Positions 59,339-64,000 of a stretch of 64,000 bases of DNA are shown here, in pieces. Position 1 is the first letter of the stretch; each line of letters begins with the position of its first letter. The notes beneath the pieces were generated by a model. It did not search any database. It was not told the origin of the DNA and saw nothing but the letters and a program-made list of their open reading frames with translations. Source of the DNA: Lysinibacillus fusiformis (GTDB lineage: Bacteria > Bacillota > Bacilli > Bacillales_A > Planococcaceae); assembly GCF_003049525.1 (NCBI RefSeq), contig NZ_PYWL01000007.1, positions 1-64,000 of the forward strand. The letters run 5' to 3'. A program made the position numbers and the translations under genes.

Positions 59339-60985
59339 TTATTTCACGGCCTCTATAACTTTTTTAGAAACATAAAATTCAGAACCATTGTAAACATTAA
59401 TGGTATTGAATGTGTGGGTTTTTGTTGTATTTTTTGAAGTGTGTTCATAAATCATTGCGTTTTTGTTAACAGGAATTTTCACCGTCACATCTGCCTTTTG
59501 AGCAACGAAGGTTGGGTTTTCTTTATCGGATAGATCTATTTTTGTTGTAAAGCCTTTCTCTGTAAATGCCTTTGTAGCTGGCACATACAAATCATCTGTT
59601 AAAGACTTTAGGTCGAAGCCCATAAATTGCGCCATTGAATGAGCTAAATCCGTGTTTTCAACGAGTCCAGTTAATTTAGAAGGACCAAATGAATAAAGAA
59701 AGACATCTTCTCCCGTATGACCACCCGTCGTATAACCAATGTTCGCACGGTTTGCAAGCATTTTTACCATTTCGCTACCGACATCTTTCGCAGATTTTAA
59801 TGTAGAAAGCTCGTCCTTCGTTAATGGATCTAATCCATACAGAGCAGCTACCTCCACAATATTGGAACGGTCTTCTTTTAGTTGGCTTAAAGCCCCTTCA
59901 ACGGTCATGGAAGCCTTTTTTAATGGATCAATATAAGCTGAAACAGGAATGCTTGAATAGGTACTAGTAGTATTGGCGTTCCCCATCGTAATTCCGCTAT
60001 TTCCATGGTCTGTAACTGCGATGACTAATGTATTCCCATCTTCCTTTGCGAAATCAACGGCTTCTTTTACGGCATCATCAAACGACAAAATATCGCTTAT
60101 TATACCGATGGTGTCATTGGCATGTGCAGCCCAGTCTACCTTACTACCTTCAACAAAAAGGAAGAAGCCATCCTTATCCTTTTTAAGCGTGTTAATTGCT
60201 TTATTCGTCATTTCAGCAAGTGTAGGCTCTGATTTCCTAGTTTTGGCACGATCTAAATCATACGCCAAGGCACTTGGTGCAAAGCTTCCCCAAATTTTTG
60301 AAGATGGACTATTTAATAACTCATCACGAGTATGCACTAAATCATATTGATTATCCTTCAATACCTTCATTAAATCCTCGCCGTCCTTGCGGGCATTTTT
60401 AGACGTACCTGGTGTCAGCGATTCTAAACCGCCACCTAAGACAATGTCAATATTTTGATAAACCTGTTGTTCCGCAATATCTCCATATTGGCTCCTATTG
60501 TTAGCATGTGCTGAGAAACCGGCAGGCGTTGCATGTTGAATTTCAGAGGTAGAGATCAAGCCAGTCGCTTTCCCCTGCTGTTTAGCACCTTCTAATACAT
60601 TGGCTACGGGTCTAAAGGCATCCTTCTTATCTATTTGCGCTAATCCAGGTGAAGTAATCTCCGATGGGAGCACCCCTATATATTTATCATTCGATTTATG
60701 TCCCGTCGCTAATGCAGTAGCGGCAGGGGCAGAGTCAGTAATGGCTGATTCAGCAGAGTAAGTGCGCATTGCACCCGATAAAATTTCATCCATTGCTAAG
60801 CTTTCCCCTTTATACCAACGGGAAAGTGTTACAGCATTATTACTGCTTCCATCCATCACTAGCATGATGACATTTGTCGGTTTTTTTACTTTAGCTGCTT
60901 GTACATCTTGCTGTGGAATACTAACTGCGGATAAAGTCACTGCACTTGCTAAAAATAATGAAGCCCATTTTTTTGCGTATTTCAT
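59339..60985 (-). CDS. Secreted alkaline phosphatase
   Basis: A 548-aa protein. Signal peptide (about 1-30, cut near VQA), metal-binding D45 (VMDGSSNN), catalytic S85 in the ITDSAPAATALATGHK motif, metal-binding HANDTIG and ITDHGNSG (AVTDHGNSG), and late TGGHTGEDVFLYSFG. The C-terminal ~100 residues extend past the core. It releases phosphate from esters outside the cell. Tandem Pho boxes upstream mark it as a phosphate-starvation gene; B. subtilis phoA/phoB are relatives. Set opposite the dlt operon's spacer. Confidence 0.9.
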   Translation of the reverse strand: MKYAKKWASLFLASAVTLSAVSIPQQDVQAAKVKKPTNVIMLVMDGSSNNAVTLSRWYKGESLAMDEILSGAMRTYSAESAITDSAPAATALATGHKSNDKYIGVLPSEITSPGLAQIDKKDAFRPVANVLEGAKQQGKATGLISTSEIQHATPAGFSAHANNRSQYGDIAEQQVYQNIDIVLGGGLESLTPGTSKNARKDGEDLMKVLKDNQYDLVHTRDELLNSPSSKIWGSFAPSALAYDLDRAKTRKSEPTLAEMTNKAINTLKKDKDGFFLFVEGSKVDWAAHANDTIGIISDILSFDDAVKEAVDFAKEDGNTLVIAVTDHGNSGITMGNANTTSTYSSIPVSAYIDPLKKASMTVEGALSQLKEDRSNIVEVAALYGLDPLTKDELSTLKSAKDVGSEMVKMLANRANIGYTTGGHTGEDVFLYSFGPSKLTGLVENTDLAHSMAQFMGFDLKSLTDDLYVPATKAFTEKGFTTKIDLSDKENPTFVAQKADVTVKIPVNKNAMIYEHTSKNTTKTHTFNTINVYNGSEFYVSKKVIEAVK

Positions 60986-61020
60986 GATTTTCCTCCTTTA
61001 GATGAATGATCAACTGTAAG

Positions 61021-61083
61021 TGTAAAGGAAGGGTGTAAAGCCACCGTTAAAAAATTGTTAATAAAATATGGTAATACTGTAAA
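61021..61083 (-). promoter_or_regulatory. Tandem Pho (PhoP) boxes
   Basis: On the minus strand TTTACA (61083), TTAACA (61061), TTAACG (61050) and TTTACA (61039) are in phase with 11-bp steps (one position skipped), with another TTTACA at 61026. This matches the PhoP repeat TT(A/C/T)A(C/T)A-N5. It ends about 36 nt before the start codon and a TACACT/TACAGT -10 candidate follows. Confidence 0.75.
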
Positions 61084-61127
61084 TGTGAAGGGAAAGCGGT
61101 GTGGTTGGCCAACTGAAGCAGAGGGAG

Positions 61128-61162
61128 ATAGAATCTGTGTGAAATCCGCACACAGATTCTAT
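61128..61162 (-). terminator. Perfect 14-bp hairpin downstream of the transglutaminase-like gene
   Basis: ATAGAATCTGTGTG (61128-61141) pairs fully with CACACAGATTCTAT (61149-61162), loop 7 nt. No T-run on the minus strand, so its termination strength is unclear. It separates this gene from the phoA Pho boxes. Confidence 0.5.
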
Positions 61163-61167
61163 GTAGG

Positions 61168-62427
61168 TTACAAATTTTGTTGATGCATGGAGCCGTCAAG
61201 TGTTTCGTAATACAAAATACCATCTTGGATGTTCAAGTTCAGTACCTCGTCTTCGAATAATACCTCCTCGGAACCGTCCTGGACATTTATTTTTGTTAAA
61301 TAGCCAGCATTATCATAGTCACTACAATAAATAGATTGTTGGTCAGTCACTAAATAATAGCAGGCAGTTGCAGAAATTTGTTTATGTTCATTTGTCGTTA
61401 AGTCATAGGAATAAACTGTACTATCGCTCATGCTGTTATAATAGATCACATTATCTACTGTATTGGCATACCACATATCATGCATAAAATCATAAGCATT
61501 ACTAGTTGCGGCAAAATAGTTTTCATTGGCCCATAAATGATCTTGACTTAGTTTTTCATCATTGACCAAAAAGTATTCGTAGGAAATTGTAAAGGGCTCG
61601 GTAGGTGCAACGTCATTCCAAGTTGTATCGAGATGATACCAATTGCCATTAACCTGGACTAAATTCCAGGCATGTAGCTGATCTTCACTATAGCCATAGA
61701 CGTATTTCGCATCGAGATTAGATGCTACTAATAGACGGTAAGTAAGTAAAGCATAAGCCTGACATACAGCAGTTTCTTCATTAATTAATTCGAAAACGGA
61801 TTGACCTTCAGTAGAGCCCTGTTCCGTATATGTGGCTAGCTGTACAACATAATCATTAATGACTTTCGCACGATCAAAGTCTGTCATGTCTTTGGTAATA
61901 TATTGATTCGCGAACGTCTCCACATATTGGTCTACCTTTTTTTCTTTCTTCGCATCAGTTAAATATTGTATGGACAATTCTACTGAATAACCATTATCGG
62001 TTTCCCAAGCGCTCCATTCATAATATAAGAAATAACCAGCTGTATAAGGGTCAACGAAGGTAATCAGGTTATTTAAATCATTGAGCTGTACTTCAAAATC
62101 CTCAAAATCCAGCTTCCCTGTATAAGAAACCTCAAAGTGCTCTTCAAATTGAGCAACCTGCTTCTCCACTTTTTTTGCAAATTGTAGTAAAGCGGGATCA
62201 TCCTTAAATAAAGTGGTTGAAAATAAATCGGTAGGTGAAAATGAGGCAGATAATGCTTTGCTTTCTGGTATTTTTATATCAGTATTTGTTTCATTTGGTT
62301 CTTCTGTTAATGTTGTTGTCATTGTGACATCCTCTTCATCTTGTAGTAGGATGTCGATTGCCTTTGAGCATGCTGTAAAAAAGGGAATGGTGCAGCATAA
62401 TAAAAGCAGTGCTATTTTTTTGTTCAA
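61168..62427 (-). CDS. Transglutaminase-like domain lipoprotein
   Basis: A 419-aa protein from TTG 62427 (GGAGG 9 nt upstream), which yields a signal ending FFTAC; the longer frame would precede the site. Acidic linker, then a transglutaminase-core domain (about 190-270) with Cys in ETAVCQAYALLTYRLL, His in LHAWNLVQV and Asp in YHLDTTWND. A C-terminal propeller-like repeat region follows (YDLTTNEHKQISA, KINVQDGSEEV). Surface-anchored; substrate unknown. Such domains may act on peptides or isopeptide bonds. Confidence 0.8.
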   Translation of the reverse strand: MNKKIALLLLCCTIPFFTACSKAIDILLQDEEDVTMTTTLTEEPNETNTDIKIPESKALSASFSPTDLFSTTLFKDDPALLQFAKKVEKQVAQFEEHFEVSYTGKLDFEDFEVQLNDLNNLITFVDPYTAGYFLYYEWSAWETDNGYSVELSIQYLTDAKKEKKVDQYVETFANQYITKDMTDFDRAKVINDYVVQLATYTEQGSTEGQSVFELINEETAVCQAYALLTYRLLVASNLDAKYVYGYSEDQLHAWNLVQVNGNWYHLDTTWNDVAPTEPFTISYEYFLVNDEKLSQDHLWANENYFAATSNAYDFMHDMWYANTVDNVIYYNSMSDSTVYSYDLTTNEHKQISATACYYLVTDQQSIYCSDYDNAGYLTKINVQDGSEEVLFEDEVLNLNIQDGILYYETLDGSMHQQNL

Positions 62428-62635
62428 TACATAAATCCTCCAATAAAATATAATTTTTTCCATTATAATCTAAAATTAGAGGAGGTGTTATCCACAAATA
62501 GTCGGATAATCCGACAAATAGATGTACGTGAAGAGGAAAAATTCCTACTAAACAGAAAGCTAAGTTTGTCATGGCAACCTTTTTTTGTTATAATATAGTC
62601 TGTTGTGATGTTTCAAAGTTCGGGAGGTGCAGTGA

Positions 62636-62863
62636 ATGCATACAGTAGTATTAGTTTCATTAGTTATCGTATCATTAGCGTTGATCGTGGTGGTATTACT
62701 TCAATCTAGTAAAAGTGCAGGCTTATCAGGTGCCATCTCGGGTGGAGCTGAGCAACTATTTGGAAAGCAAAAAGCGCGTGGTATGGATTTAATCCTTCAC
62801 CGTGCAACAATTGTGTTAGCTATACTATTCTTTATTTTAGCAATCGCTATTACAAAAATCTAA
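62636..62863 (+). CDS. secG: Preprotein translocase subunit SecG
   Basis: A 75-aa protein with two hydrophobic helices (about 3-22 and 52-72) around the loop [21 protein letters not shown], typical of SecG. It assists SecYE in protein export. CGGGAGGTGC before ATG. Followed by est and rnr as in B. subtilis. Confidence 0.93.
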   Translation: MHTVVLVSLVIVSLALIVVVLLQSSKSAGLSGAISGGAEQLFGKQKARGMDLILHRATIVLAILFFILAIAITKI

Positions 62864-62878
62864 TAGTTGAAGATCTAT

Positions 62879-62913
62879 CGCCTAACCACATTGGTTGGGC
62901 GTTTTCTTTTATC
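62879..62913 (+). terminator. Terminator downstream of secG
   Basis: CGCCTAACC / GGTTGGGCG stem followed by TTTTCTTTT; part of the message may continue. Confidence 0.75.
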
Positions 62914-63052
62914 ATAACCAAATGGAAAATTTTCTCGATGGAGTAAAAATTGAAATGTAATGTTATAGCCTAATGTTATGCTCGAGGCATCATCGAGAGG
63001 GCTATAATGGGTATAGTATATATGAGCGTTTTAGGATGAAGGAGTGCTTACC

Positions 63053-63799
63053 ATGAATAAATCTTTATCACAGCCATTTTTCTTTCAAGCAGGACCACGT
63101 GCCGTTTTATTACTACATGGCTTTACAGGTAGCTCGGCAGACGTTCGCATGCTTGGTAGATTTTTAGAGAAAAAAGGGTATACTACTTTAGCACCTCACT
63201 ATAAAGGTCACGGTGTGGAACCTGAGGAACTTATCACAACAGGTCCAGCAGACTGGTGGCAAGATGTCGTGGCCGCCTATAAACAGTTACAGGATGCTGG
63301 CTATGAAGAAATTGCTGTTGCTGGCCTTTCATTAGGCGGTGTAATGGCATTAAATGTAGCCTTAAACAACCCTGTTAAAGGAATTGTTACGATGTGTGCA
63401 CCTATGACTATGCGTACAACAGACGTCATGTTTGAGGGTGTTTTGAAATATGCTAAAGACTATAAAAAGTTCCAAGGTAAACAGGAGGAACAAATCGAAA
63501 CAGAAGTAGCACTCATTGCTGAAAAAGGCATGCCGTCTCTCCAAGAGTTACGTGAATTTATTACGCGTACTCGTCAAGAAATCGACATGATTTATGCCCC
63601 TATTTTTGTCGTTCAAGCTACAAATGATGAGGTAATAGAGACAGAATCTGCCAACATTATATATAATCAAACTGAGTCACTTGATAAGCATATGAAGTGG
63701 TATGAAAACTCAAAACATGTTATTACGTTAGATCAAGAAAAAGATCAATTACATGAAGATATTTATCGCTTTTTAGAAAGCCTAAATTGGGCACAATAA
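63053..63799 (+). CDS. est: Carboxylesterase (Est/YvaK type)
   Basis: A 248-aa alpha/beta hydrolase from ATG 63053 (AAGGAG upstream). Oxyanion loop [13 protein letters not shown], nucleophile in [10 protein letters not shown] (about 94), acid in QATNDEVIE and His in SKHVITLD. Hydrolyses short-chain esters in this family. Lies between secG and rnr. Confidence 0.88.
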   Translation: MNKSLSQPFFFQAGPRAVLLLHGFTGSSADVRMLGRFLEKKGYTTLAPHYKGHGVEPEELITTGPADWWQDVVAAYKQLQDAGYEEIAVAGLSLGGVMALNVALNNPVKGIVTMCAPMTMRTTDVMFEGVLKYAKDYKKFQGKQEEQIETEVALIAEKGMPSLQELREFITRTRQEIDMIYAPIFVVQATNDEVIETESANIIYNQTESLDKHMKWYENSKHVITLDQEKDQLHEDIYRFLESLNWAQ

Positions 63800-63838
63800 A
63801 ATTATAAATAGGATTTTCTCATGAAGGAGGGAATATGT

Positions 63839-64000
63839 ATGAAAGACCAAAAAGATACACTACAAAGTCGGTTACTCGTTTTTTTCGGCCAAGATGATTA
63901 CAAACCATTAACTGTCGGTGAAATAGAGGATGAATTTGGCTTTGAGGATGCGGAAGAATTTAAGGAGCTTGTCAAAACATTAGTCCGTATGGAAGGACAG
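63839..64000 (+). CDS. rnr: Ribonuclease R, N-terminal part (runs off window)
   Basis: 54 codons from ATG 63839, after AAGGAGG; a second ATG at 63835 is in another frame and ends quickly. MKDQKDTLQSRLLVFFGQDD, then an N-terminal winged-helix region (KPLTVGEIEDEF). Position after secG-est identifies it; the catalytic RNB domain is beyond the window. Confidence 0.8.
   Translation, partial: MKDQKDTLQSRLLVFFGQDDYKPLTVGEIEDEFGFEDAEEFKELVKTLVRMEGQ

Overview
The window looks like an ordinary core-chromosome segment of a low-G+C, spore-forming Bacillales bacterium, most likely Lysinibacillus or a close relative. Three things suggest this: Bacillus subtilis-type gene order over long stretches (lplJ/yhfH, lcfB; hprK-lgt-ppaX-yvoF-his operon; yvcI-rapZ-yvcK-whiA-crh-clpP-tRNA-Arg; cggR-gapA-pgk-tpiA-gpmI-eno; secG-est-rnr), spore-coat and collagen-like surface genes, and AT-rich intergenic DNA with strong AGGAGG-type ribosome binding sites. 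The genus is an inference; the sequence was not compared with any database. No phage, insertion sequence, CRISPR array or rRNA was seen.

Layout. 1-1.7 kb (minus): the 5' part of a collagen-like (Gly-X-Thr) surface protein and a TPR glycosyltransferase that may decorate it. 1.8-5.4 kb: a four-gene operon of propeller lipoprotein, response regulator, sensor kinase and FixH/YtkA-like lipoprotein. 5.4-8.4 kb: a TetR regulator and a YhgE/Pip membrane protein, each preceded by a similar 23-bp inverted repeat. 8.6-9.8 kb: yhfH and lplJ. 9.9-14.8 kb: a BceRS-BceAB type peptide-antibiotic sensing and detoxification module with an unidentified 141-aa protein inside it. 14.9-20.1 kb: lcfB (with a FadR-like site), DedA, a YuxH-like EAL/HDOD protein, a YitT protein and cytochrome c551. 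20.2-23.3 kb: hprK-lgt-ppaX-yvoF. 23.3-24.07 kb: a small four-cysteine protein facing a cluster of Fur-like sites. 24.1-29.8 kb: hisZGDBHFI, with no hisA. 29.9-37.3 kb: TPR protein, trxB, yvcI-rapZ-yvcK-whiA-crh, and clpP with a CtsR box. 37.6 kb: tRNA-Arg(CCG). 38.2-40.5 kb: amino-acid ABC transporter. 40.5-45.8 kb: CotF-like coat protein, LemA/TPM pair, secreted S9 peptidase, thioredoxin-fold protein and a 40-aa ORF. 46-53.5 kb: CggR and the lower-glycolysis genes. 53.6-54.7 kb: two overlapping GNAT acetyltransferases. 54.8-59.1 kb (minus): dltXABCD for teichoic-acid D-alanylation. 59.3-61 kb (minus): alkaline phosphatase with tandem Pho boxes. 61.2-62.4 kb (minus): transglutaminase-like lipoprotein. 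62.6 kb to the end: secG, est and the start of rnr.

Links between genes. HprK and Crh belong to carbon catabolite control, and CggR/gapA and YvcK also respond to central carbon flux. dlt and phoA both act at the cell envelope, and phoA shows phosphate-starvation boxes. No clearly new defence or mobile system was found. The most interesting points are regulatory or structural: paired operators at tetR/yhgE, the orphan protein in the Bce module, the Fur-like cluster beside a four-cysteine protein, the missing hisA, and several unexplained structured leaders (upstream of dedA, trxB and the 40-aa ORF).
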